DNA of 64,000 nt from Trogon surrucura (taxonomy: Eukaryota; Chordata; Aves; Trogoniformes; Trogonidae), in contig CM036621.1 of NCBI GenBank assembly GCA_020746105.1, positions 26,059,501 through 26,123,500 of the forward strand. Direction: 5' to 3'. The notes under the pieces were generated by a model. The model worked only from the letters and a program-made list of their open reading frames with translations, had not been told where the DNA came from and ran no database searches. A program made the translations under genes and the position numbers. Shown in pieces: positions 1 to 9,836 of the stretch. Every line of letters begins with the position of its first letter. Position 1 is the first letter of the stretch.

Positions 1-143
1 TCAAGTCAGGAAAACCAAATGTTTGGGTGTAGGAAAAGCCTCTAGGTCTGCCTGTTTTTCATTCTCTAACTCAATACTGCAATTGTCTCTGTCTCTTGAC
101 AATCTTATGAAAGGTGTTCAGGTGTTGATTATAGACTGTTCTA

Positions 144-204
144 GGTTCAAGTACCACAGAACTCTGTTCATTCATATATATGATTTTGAGGTGGTACTTG
201 AACC
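144..204. repeat. Short hairpin with 14-bp perfect arms
   Basis: The arms at 144-157 (GGTTCAAGTACCAC) and 191-204 are exact reverse complements. The 33-nt loop holds a second palindrome, TCATATATATGA at 172-183, and three more pairs (162-164 with 188-190) can extend the stem after a 4-nt bulge. The 61-nt size would suit a fold-back element relic or a small hairpin RNA. I recognise neither a known microRNA nor a known transposon terminus, so the function is unknown. Confidence 0.6.
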
Positions 205-3200
205 AGTGTCCTCTGAGAGGTTCACTTCTGTTTATAGTGTTTATAATGCGAATGCATGGTAGCAAGTGTGTCTGGCAGGGATAGAGCTAAAGCCTTTAAC
301 TTCCTCTCTCTAGACCACCAGATGTTTTTCAGCATACTAACAAGGATGGGTGGATTAGCAAGTGCTTCATGCGGTAAGGCTAATGAGGTTCATTGGCAAT
401 TGGGGATGAGAAACAGCAGGGGAGGAGTAGGAGAGATCGGGGGCTGGAAGAGGGTGATGGTGGGGTTTCTGGCTGAATATGACTGCCCAATCTATGCTGT
501 AGTTGCCTGTTCTTTTTTGTTCTATGACTAATGGAAACTACTTTTTAATATATACATATATATGCCATTGGTGATGAATACTGTGGAGTTCTTTCTCCTC
601 GCTTGTGAACACTGATGTCTGTGGCTTAACTGCTTTGTCATCTCTGGACTGCAGTTCTTAATGTTTCATTTCAGTTTTGGGTAATTGTATTGCCTGCACA
701 CACACTCGGTAGTCAAGAGTGTCCTGAGAGAGATTGTGCCCTAAACTGCCAACAACTCACCTTAACGGGGTGGACCACAGATGGTGCAAGTTTCTCTTCC
801 AAAGTTCCTCTGTTCCAACTGGGGTGTCAGGATGAGTTAACCAGATTAATTTGGTCAGTGCAGCTGAGTTGATTGTGATGATACCAAAGTTGGTGGAAGG
901 CACTGAACAAAATAGCTCTGCCAAATCTCTAACTGTTCAGTATCTTCCCATGTTCTCCCTCAAGAAAGTTTTAAAACCTCTTACTTTCCAGAGTGTTTTT
1001 CTGGAATTGAACACTCTTCTCCAGCCATATAAAAGCAGGAGTTCTTGCAAAGCATTGTGTAGATGCGGGAGTTTTACATGTAGGCAGTAAGAAAATTTGT
1101 CATGATAGGGTCATAAGATGCATTGCTCTATCAAGCTGAAGGGCAAACAGAAATATCTGACATCAAGAAAGATCCACTGTTTACCTCATTCCTAAAATGT
1201 CTGTTATAGTTGTTTGTTTAGATTACAAGAAATACTGCCTTGAAAATCCTTTGAATCCTCTGCTGTATAAGAGAAAGTACATGTTTTAAAATATACAGTA
1301 GTAATAAAGATGTGCAGTTTCTATTCTAACTCAGCTGTAGGTACTGTTCTTTCAATGCCTCAGTCTGCCATATCGGGTCTAAAACAATTACAGCTTTCTA
1401 GCTCTTCTAACCAATAATGTCAAAACTACTCCATCAAAATGGTCATATGTGAGTACAAATGAATGGAACTTTACTGCATGTTTGGTGTTTAGAAAATAGG
1501 AATGGTTAAATTGTCATTGCTAAAAGATCAAGAAAAAGGATAGTAAGTAAACCCAAGAGCAGGACTCGCAAAACACTAGCACTGTAAACAGCTAATACGT
1601 GTATTCCCTTTATTTTGTGTGTTTATCTGTATTCCTTCCATGGCTAGAAACATGCCCAGTGGTTCTAAATTTCTCCTTTCATGGCACTGTGCAAATTGAG
1701 CAAATCTTGAGTGGCAGTGGGCCATTTAGCAAGTCTGCAGTATTCACAATTTCTTTTCCAGATTAGGATGTGTCAAGTGATTTGAGTTTTTTTGATTCAC
1801 ATAGACATTTAAGAAGTCTTCTAGGAAAAGAGAAATATAGATCAAATTTGGCTTCCAAATGGTCACTTAGGCCCAGGTCTAGGGATAAAAAGTTTTACAG
1901 AGCTTCCTTGTTACTACTGAGATCTGTAGGGTCCTCAGTCTGAAGTCTCATTTCTTTTTTAGGGCTTTCTGGTCCAGTGATAGAGTTGGGATGGGCAGAG
2001 TTAACGAGGATAGGATACGATTTCAATAGGGATAGCTGCTTCTGGGCTAGAGTTTATCTCAGGTTGTGCAGATTCCTGAGATGACCCAAAAAGATGAGTG
2101 TTACCAATGAGGGGAATAAAGATGATGTGTGTGACCCAGCTGGTTCATGTGACTTGCATCTGTGTTGCATGGCAAGAAATGCACAAATACAGAAAGTATG
2201 TCGATGGACAAGGTTGATGATAATGAGAAGCGGCAGTTCCACATCTCCAGTGCCAAGTGCATTACTGAATAATTCAGTCCCTTATCCTGTACACTTCAGT
2301 TCTCTTGGAAAGCGATTTATCAGTTGGCAACAGTAATTCTACTACTGTCCTCACAGCTTGTCCATAGGAATGCAATAAGGTGGGCTTAGGAGCAGGACAG
2401 AGCTACCCTGTGCTCTGGTTCTTGTAGATTCAATGACAGATCCTAGGAACTATTCTAGTTTACAGCTGAGAAGGGAGAAAGCAAGAATGCTTTTTCAAAT
2501 CAACACACAGCTTCAACACATCACAACACATCAACTTCACACAGCAGTACTTCTTAATGCACATTACTTAGAACGTCCATTACTGTAACAACCTTTTTTT
2601 GACTGTGGATAATCCTCAGCCAACTCTTGCATAATCTTAAGATCTTGCACTAAATTTGGGCCAATTGATGTGAGAACCCAGGTATATAAATTAAATTTTA
2701 AAAAAAAAATTTAAAAAATTGACTAATTCTTTTGAAGTACAGTTGACAGTTAGAATTTGCTGGGTTCTAACTTTGGAAAAAGCACATTAGCTCCCACAAT
2801 GGAAAGCTTCCTCATGTAGAAACTCTTTAAGACCTGTCAAGTTCTTCTAGATGTTGAGCATCTATTGGAAGTACATGTGTTTTATTTCTGTTCAGTGCAG
2901 CTTCCTGACATCCTTTAGTATTAAGGAAGAAAGCATGGTTCACGTTAAAGGTTGTGGCTGGAGTTCTTCTTCTGCCAGAAACTCATTAATGTGCAGCAAA
3001 TCATCTTGTACTTCACAGAGGACTTTTGAGCAGAGCATGTCCACATAACTGCATTACAAAAGCACAGCCTGTTTCTTTAGATGGTGTGTTGCAGTTTTCA
3101 AAGCAATCTCAAACAATGGTTGAGAGTGGTGGGAGCAGACTGATCGCAAACTTGAGCTGCTTCGCTGATAATACTGAGATAATGTACTCTAATATGCAGA

Positions 3201-3594
3201 CTAATGTTTTCAAAGCACTTTGCGAGTCAGAGAGAGAGAGAAGATGCTGTATTTACTTACTGGTTTATATAATTTTATATAGCCATCACCTCTCTTTTTC
3301 TTCCAGAAGTAGTTTTCTGTGTGGACTAGTTTTGTTTTCTGTTAAGACTTGAATTTTCTTCAGCAGAAGAGGGGTGAGAGCCTAGGATGAATATAGGTGC
3401 TGTTTTTCTAGAAGAGGAAGCGGAATGTGGGTCGGGATGAATCAGAATTTACAGCAATGACACTGTTGATCTTGAAGTGATAGACTTGGAAAGCTATGGT
3501 TCTATAAAGGAGGGTTGTTTGGTTTTTTTTCCTCTTTAGACTGTTTGAAAATGTATACAAATTTCTTTAACAAGACCTTGAAGTCTTGCAGACC
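205..3594. other. No gene recognised; unassigned sequence
   Basis: No frame here resembles a known protein; the longest runs are about 60-110 codons. The stretch holds an AT-alternating patch near 550-565, an A-rich patch near 2698-2720 and a short GA run near 3229-3242. No splice-flanked conserved exon, RNA gene or transposon was recognised. Confidence 0.6.
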
Positions 3595-3700
3595 GTTGTT
3601 TTCCTGGTTTGTTGTTTTCCTGGTTTGTTGTTTTCCTGGTTTGTTGTTTTCCTGGTTTGTTGTTTTCCTGGTTTGTTGTTTTCCTGGTTTGTTGTTTTCC
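3595..3700. repeat. 16-bp minisatellite, about 6.6 perfect copies
   Basis: The unit gttgttttcctggttt is repeated exactly six times from 3595 to 3690, followed by ten bases of a seventh copy. One strand is G/T-rich and the other A/C-rich. Three units make 48 bp, so the array carries a 16-residue repeat in a frame on each strand; these frames are by-products of the repeat and not evidence of genes. Perfect identity between units suggests recent expansion or homogenisation, and copy number is likely to vary between individuals. Confidence 0.95.
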
Positions 3701-6009
3701 TTTTTTAACTTTAAGATAAACTTATTTTTCCATAACAGGGAGCTTTTTACACTAGGCATTGTTATGTCTTTCCATATTGTTACAGAACTCGGAGGAAGTG
3801 TATGGTAACAAATATAAGGGACTTGAGGCAGCACACGAAATACCTCTAAGAACTTAAAGAGATACAGAGGCATGGGGAAAAGTGAACAGGATTTCCCCAC
3901 AGGTAGATGAAAAATGATTGGGGATGAGGGTTATACTCCTCAGCTGGACTCCTTAGAACTAAGATCAGAGTAGTGCCCCTTATGCAGGAAAGCACTTTAA
4001 GTCTCATTATTTTCAATTGCTGTTGGCTGCAGAGGAGGGCAGAGGTAACCTGCTAGCTTTGAATGAGAGAACTTGGGTATTAGAAGCAATTGAGGCACAG
4101 AAGCACAGAGCATCATCTGACCTGCTGAGAGCAACCTTGATTCTGGCACTAAACTGAAGCATAGCTTCTTAAATGCAAGTTCACCAGCTAGGGCACTCTA
4201 GGGCAGTTGGTAGTTTAGACTAATCCTCAAGCACCTGCTGAAGTACTTACCTACACGAAGGCCAAGCAGCATGATAAACAGTAAATAACAAAGGACAGCA
4301 CTCTGGAGCAGTTGATGTGATGTGGTGACCCATTTCTGTTCAAATAACTGTGGTTTTTACACTGCCAGCAAGGTCAGACATCAAGGGTTAACTAATCCAC
4401 AGTTAATGAGTTGGGAGCTGTATTCTGTACCACAGTGATTCTGCTGTCTCTGAAATGGAGTCGTGACTTGGTATTCCAACCTCAGTGATTCTGTGAGCTC
4501 CCAGTGTGCTGCAATGGCAAAATGTCCAACGTGAATCTCAAACAGGTGACAAAAAGAACAGCAAATATGAATAACATTGTCTTTGTGCACAGTTTGGTAT
4601 AAAATTCCAGGACAGTACTGGAATGCTTTGTGCTTCATCCAGTTTTTTAACAGGATGCTGAAAGGGAGGAAAAGGTGCGTAAAGGAACCATGATGTATTT
4701 CTTAAGTCTAGTCTTCAGTGATGGTTTTATAGAGCACAATATGTTTTGAAGATTAAGCAGTACTTTGGGGGCTATGTTACAGTACCTCCACTTGGGGGAA
4801 ACTCTAGAATAATAAATACTTTTTTTCATCTAACAAGAAAAACATAATAAGCAGAGATGTCTGAAAGCTGAACTTGGGAAAATCCAAATTAAATGGGAAA
4901 CAAATTTTTGCTAAGTGAAGTTAATTAACTGTTGGATCAAAGTGTCAGGAGAATTGTGGAGTAGGTTTCCTTTAACTCCCTCAGGTTAAGACTAGAAAGT
5001 ATAATTTGATCAAACAGATTTCTGGCTTGAAGATATAGGTAATTGGTTAAAATTTTAAGTGCTATCTCAAGCAGGAAATTATATTATTCTGTAACAGCAT
5101 TCTCTGGTTTTAATATGTCTGATCAGTTGAGGAAAAAAGCACAGAGTATTCTTATCTGTCACTGAAAAAATTACATTTCATTAGGGAATAAAAGCATTTT
5201 TATTTGGCTCTTTATTGTTAAAGAACTGAATTTCTTTATTCTAAAACATTCCTATTTCATGAAAACGTAGTGTTAGGAGCAAGTGTCTTGCATGTGCATA
5301 TATACTGTTTATTTTGAAAACGCTTTTCAAGTTGTGTTGTAGCAGTGGATTGTTGCGTATCTCATAGCTCAAGATCAAGAAGAGAGGACTGATGCTCCTT
5401 AGAGAAAGGTGTATGGTGTTTGTTCACCACCTACTGCTGTTCTTTTGAAACACATCTGGGAGCAGAGTAATCTCAAGGGAAGTTTATAAAATAAGCCAGG
5501 AGCCTGTCAGCCAGTCAGCCTTCTCTCTGTGTTGTGGTGAATAAGTGACATTTCCTCTGTGTTTTCCTATCCCTCTTGTAAAATAAAAATAATCTGAAAT
5601 CCACAGCAATGCGGACAATTATCTGCCAGCTGGGGACTTGGAAGCCCAAGTATCCTTTTATGAAGAGATTTGGCCCTGGCAAAAATCTTCACGTGCCAAG
5701 GAACGCTGTTTGTGCTGTCATGCTTGAGTACTGGGAGCCTCTTAAACACTTTCATCATACAACTCGATAACATTTGCTCATTATTAAGGACACCTTCCTT
5801 AAGTCCTCTGCTTTGTGCACAGTTCTGTGAAGTATTTTGCCATGCTGGCCTTACAGAGTTTTATTGACTCAGACTTCATAAAAGTATGCAATGAGTAAAC
5901 TACATGTGCTTACATATGGTTTATTCTGTGCCAGTGCTTCTTTCAGGAGTTTCCTGTTGCTGCTCCAAGAATAATCTTTATCCTAAGAAATCAACAATGT
6001 AATGTGTTG
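3701..6009. other. No gene recognised; unassigned sequence
   Basis: The open frames are short and have no domain that I know. A segment near 4095-4155 faintly resembles the antisense core of an old tRNA-derived SINE but is too decayed to call. Otherwise I see ordinary AT-rich non-coding DNA. Confidence 0.6.
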
Positions 6010-6116
6010 ATCAGAAGTGAAAAAAAAAACCCAACAAAAAATGATAAAAAAGCCCACATCAAAAAAAAGCTACAAAACCAAGCAACCGAAAAAAAACCAA
6101 ACCCCAAACAAATCTA
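6010..6116. repeat. A/C-rich low-complexity tract
   Basis: The plus strand is dominated by runs of A broken by short C runs, with almost no G or T. Similar, shorter A/C tracts lie near 12055-12110, 25825-25865 and 36476-36535. There is no strict repeat unit. The tract lies about 150 bases upstream of the CpG island and may simply be a decayed A-rich microsatellite. Confidence 0.7.
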
Positions 6117-6261
6117 AACTTTAGATACAGTGAAACTTACACCACGTGGTGTGTGTGGGTATGCCAAGGCCTCAAACCAAGAGGAGTTGCAATTTCAGCT
6201 ATTTGATGTCCCAGTGAGTAAATAGCTGATGTTTTAAAAACAAACGAAAAGAAACAAACAG

Positions 6262-6640
6262 CCATGCGCTCCCAACGGAGCAGCCGAGCTGCGGCGGGCA
6301 GGCCCGGCCAGCGGAGTGGGGCTGAGTCCCCTGTCCTCTGCGCCGCTCGGGCGCGGGAAAGCCTGGAGTGGGCCCCGGGGCTGGGCAGGGCCAGGGCAGA
6401 GCAGGCTTGTGGGTGCCCTCCAGGCTGCGGAAGGGTCTGCTGTGAAAATGGAAGCGTGATGATAGTGCCTGGCCCGAGTGGCTCTGGAAGGCGGGAAGGA
6501 GAGGGGAAACCGTGGCAGCCCGAGCTGGGCACAGCGGGTAGGCCGCGCACGCCTCACCACGCCCCACTGCAAGGGGCTGCGCCAGGGCCTGGGCTTCCAC
6601 AGACTTGTAGGCGCGACCAGCAGCCGCTTGATGGGAATAT
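6262..6640. promoter_or_regulatory. CpG island; candidate promoter and untranslated first exon
   Basis: By eye this block of about 380 bases holds close to 29 CpG dinucleotides, against very few in the surrounding sequence, and is strongly G+C-rich. It begins and ends abruptly. A consensus-like splice donor (gtaagt) starts at 6676, so a plus-strand transcript starting in the island could have a first exon ending at 6675. Long open frames exist on both strands (137, 164 and 112 codons on minus, 139 on plus), but overlapping open frames are expected in GC-rich DNA and none shows a known domain. The island could be a host promoter, an alternative or lncRNA promoter, or the GC-rich part of an older LTR, since an LTR end lies 800 bases downstream. 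Confidence 0.55.
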
Positions 6641-7019
6641 CGAGCAGCCAATGAGAAAACAGCCTCCCCAGCTCTGTAAGTGAATTTGATCAAACTTCCG
6701 TGTTGTCAGAACCTATTCTGTGTAGTGATTTTTACTTTTCACCTCAGTCTCCTCTGAGAGGCTGCACTTGCTGAAGTTAGCAGCACGTTTCTGCAGCCAG
6801 TGCCTGCTCCGAGCGGTGATAACGCTTGATGGTTACAGTTACTGCCAGGGACTGGGATGCAGAGAGGCTCTTGATTTTACTTATTCCTGGTAGAGGGATA
6901 ATATATATTCCAAATACTTATGCCTGATAGAGACCCAGGTCACTGCTGGATCTTATGTAACATGCTGGTAGTGTGGGGAAGTAAAAGGGGTCATAAGGAA
7001 GTAAAAGGTTGCACCTCTG

Positions 7020-7474
7020 GTGAGTAACAGGACAGGTGACCAATACCAGTGTTCCCTTCCGTACACGTCATATTCAGTATCAAGCTGAGGGATCACAAGC
7101 GTTAAGCTCTCTTCTTCAGTGGCTGGCACCTGAGAAGGACTCTGTCTGATCCTCTGCCTTTGGTCCTGATCCCGAGTTCCCGAATCCAGCTCCTGTATCA
7201 GCTCCCCTCTGCTGCTGAGCCTGGGGCTTCCCCAGTGCTCTGCAGAACCAATGGTAATTGCGATCGGTGAGTGAGTTAGGTTTGATATTGGTTTTGTGTT
7301 TACATATGTATATAATTCATTTTTTTAATGATTATTTTATTAAAGCCGTTTAGTTTTCTTCTTCATTCCGTAAGTCTCTCTGCCTCATTCCCTTTCCCTT
7401 CCTGTTTGGGGAGGAAAAGGAGTTAGAGAGCATCTGTCAGCATTCAGTGATGGGCCCAGCCGTAACCCTTGACA
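7020..7474 (+). mobile_element. LTR fossil, ERVL-like, 3' portion; 5' limit uncertain
   Basis: The 3' part reads like the end of an avian ERVL-type LTR: an ATTAAA polyadenylation-type signal near 7338, a long pyrimidine-rich stretch, a GGGGAGG block and a terminus at 7474 of the form ...aaccct-TGACA, analogous to the aaccacgaca end of that group. No primer-binding site or internal region follows, so this looks like a solo LTR. I could not find a convincing target duplication, so the start is a guess and the element may reach back towards 6705. It is an old fossil, not a working element. Confidence 0.5.
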
Positions 7475-7633
7475 GTTGTGTGATAAGGTGGTTTAAGTTT
7501 TATGGAATAACTCATGAAAACTTCTATTTTATGTTGGTTTAGGGAGCAGACACAACATGAGGAAGTAGTTTGCCCAAATCCTGGATTAGGATGTCCAGTG
7601 TCCTGCTACAGTTTTCTAATTACTGCGCAAGTC

Positions 7634-7811
7634 GTAGAATCATAGAATGGCCTGGGCTGGAAGGGACCTCAGAGATCATTTAATTCAACCTTCCTGTCAT
7701 GGGCAGGGACACCTCTCAACTAATCAGGCAACACATGGGGACCCAACGGGGATCGAACCCGTGACTTTGGTGTTATCAGCACCACACTCTAACTGAGTGA
7801 GCTAACCAGCC
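7634..7811 (-). mobile_element. tRNA-Ile-headed SINE with CR1 tail (TguSINE1-like)
   Basis: Read on the minus strand, the element starts with a tRNA-Ile(GAT)-like head (7811-7739), followed by about 100 bases that match the 3' end of a CR1 LINE: a gaggtgtccctgcccatg block, then tgatctctgaggtcccttcc, then attctatgattct at the very end. A tRNA head fused to a CR1 tail is the architecture I know from TguSINE1, a SINE described from zebra finch and related passerines that uses CR1 machinery in trans. The B box (GGTTCGATCCC, 7749-7759) is intact, so the RNA polymerase III promoter may still be partly functional. It could also be a one-off tRNA/CR1 chimera made by template switching. Confidence 0.75.
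7739..7811 (-). pseudogene. tRNA-Ile(GAT)-derived pseudogene, SINE head
   Basis: The 73 bases fold as a tRNA with 2-base, 4-bp D-arm, 5-bp anticodon and 5-bp T-arm spacing. The anticodon stem (TGGTG/CACCA) and T stem (ACGGG/CCCGT) pair perfectly. The anticodon loop CTGATAA occupies 7773-7779 with anticodon GAT at 7775-7777, which reads isoleucine. The acceptor stem is broken: only the first two pairs and one wobble remain, so a mature tRNA is unlikely. Together with the CR1 tail this marks it as a retroposed copy and not a working tRNA gene. Confidence 0.8.
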
Positions 7812-9240
7812 ACCTAAATGATGGATATAAAGGCTGCAGGCTGAAGTCCTTCCTATGTGTGGAATGAAAATGTGTGTAATTGTTTGCCTGACCTTGTTAG
7901 CACAGAAACAGCTCATGAAGTATACACAAAGAATGGGTTTTCAGCCACTGCAGATGTAAAGGTAGTCTGCAGTCAGAAAATCAAGGCAAATAGGAGCCTC
8001 GCAGTACTGTGGACAGTGCAGTGCTTTTAACTGACCTCTGAGCATTTCTGCAAGGGTGTGGTGCAAACCACATGCATCGTGGCAGCTGCTCCGTGAAGCT
8101 TCACCCTGCACCTGTGAATTTCTGTCATATTTAATGCTGCAAGTGCCGACTCTGTACCCATTGGACAGTCAACAATACCAGTCACTTATGGATATCACAC
8201 TTCACGAAGCAGCTAATAACTGCATTGGTGTCCTACTTTTTCACTACATATGGTTTGTGATAATGCATTAGCAGCACCAACTTAGAGTACTTGAAATGTC
8301 AAGACTTCCAAAAGTTCTGGGGCAAAACCACAGTAACATGTCATCTTTGTCCTGTCACCACAAAATTCATGCACAGTATTAAACATTCTTGTTATTGCTG
8401 GGCAGAATATAAGAGATGTGACTGAAGGGTCATGACAACCAGTCTATCAGAGGCTTTGCAATAAATGCTGCATGCTGCAACACACTGTCAGTGACTTTAG
8501 GCTTCACTGCATCTAAGTTCTCTGTAATTTAGTCACCTAGAATCTTGGTTTTTGTGCAACAGAAGAATTTCAGGGCTGTGTTAAGGTGATGTGTCTAAAC
8601 TGTTTGTTTAGACCTTATGTTTTTTGCAGGTCTACTAATTTTTACTGAGGGGAAGGTATATTATTTTGCTAAGGTTCACTTGGAAGGAAGCAGTGTATCA
8701 GTCTCAGGTTTTCTGGACTAGCTGATGCTACTTTGCAGATTTGAAAGGCATCAACATACTCTAGCTAGCCCCTTACAGGGTGGATATCTGCACAGTAAAA
8801 ATTTTCCCACTGGAGCGTGGGAAACATTGTTTCTGGGATCTTAACATTTGGGCAAAATGTGCTTATAGTCCAGACTTGGAACAATGAGACTCTCTTATTT
8901 ATGGTCTGTATGTGTACCTGCTTACAGGTCCTATTTGCATACAGAAAAGGTAGCTGCATGGACATGTACAGATGGCGATTTGTGAGAAAGCTCAGGATCA
9001 CAGCTAGATTTTCCAGGAGAAAAATTGGTGCTTATATTGCTAAATTAAATACTAATGGTGTTAGGAGCTTTCTCATGTGCGGGACTGAAAGAAAGATTTG
9101 GCATTCTGTGTAAGCAAAAGAGCATGTGGTATTTTTTCAGTTTGAATATGCTACCGGAACTGGTGAACCAAATCCCGGTTGCATTGTGTGTTGGTCATGC
9201 TTTGAACTGCAAGGTGCTATGCTGTCTAAAATTGTTCTGG
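7812..9240. other. No gene recognised
   Basis: Ordinary AT-rich sequence between the SINE and the next CR1. Frames of up to 98 codons (8817-9113 plus) have no recognisable domain, and both strands are open over the same bases. Confidence 0.6.
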
Positions 9241-9836
9241 TGATCATGTCCTGGGCTGCATCAAAAGAAGTATGGCCAGCAGGTGATTCTGCCCCTCTGC
9301 TCTGCTCTTGTGAGACCCCACCTGGAGTACAGTGAACAGCTCTGGAGACCCCAACACAGCAAGCACTTGGACTTGTTGAAATCGGTCCAGAGCAAGCCAC
9401 AAAAATGGATCAGAGGGCTGAGGCACCTCAGCTATGAGCACAGGCTGAGAGAGTTGGGGCTGTTCAGCGTGGAGAAGAGAAGGCTCTGGGGACACCTTAT
9501 AGCAGCCTTTCAGTTCCTGAAGGGGTTACAGGAAAGCTAGGGAGGGACTTCTTGTAAGGGCATGTGGTGATAGGGCAAGGGGCAATGATTTTAAACTAGA
9601 GCAGGGTAGATTTAGATTGGACTTTAGGAAGCTCTTTACTGTGAGGATGGTGAGACACTGGAACAGGGTGCCCAGAGAAGCTGTGGACGCCTCATGCCTT
9701 GAAGTGTTCAAGGCCAGGCTGGATGAGGCTTTGTGCAGGCTGATCTAGTGGGAGGTGTCCCTGCATGTGGCAGGGGGTTGGAACTAGATGATCTTCAGGG
9801 TCCCTTCCAACTCAAACTAGTCTATGATTCTATGAC
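9241..9836 (+). mobile_element. CR1 LINE, 5'-truncated
   Basis: The fragment keeps the end of CR1 ORF2 and the 3' untranslated tail. A reading frame at 9283-9540 shows the family block [14 protein letters not shown] followed by [16 protein letters not shown]. It is stopped after LKGLQES, where other copies continue, but homology to the ORF2 C-terminus (HWNR-like region near 9655) continues on DNA level. The tail gaggtgtccctgcatgtggcaggggg, then gatgatcttcagggtcccttcc and tctatgattctatga, is typical for CR1. CR1 moves by target-primed reverse transcription and is usually 5'-truncated, as here. This copy is diverged and dead. Confidence 0.93.

Noticed and set aside
3502-3900. 132-codon minus-strand frame with a repetitive Asn/Lys/Gln protein.
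   Set aside because: It is created by the 16-bp minisatellite, whose three-unit period keeps the frame open.
4095-4155. Antisense core of an old tRNA-derived SINE (ttgaggcacagaag followed by tgacctgct).
   Set aside because: The likeness is limited to two short strings and no A- or B-box was found.
6137-6693. Four overlapping open frames of 112-164 codons in the GC-rich block, as possible protein genes.
   Set aside because: They overlap on both strands, lack any known domain, and GC-rich DNA has few stop codons. The CpG island explains them.
7739-7811. A working tRNA-Ile gene.
   Set aside because: The acceptor stem does not pair and the sequence is joined to a CR1 tail, so it is a SINE head.
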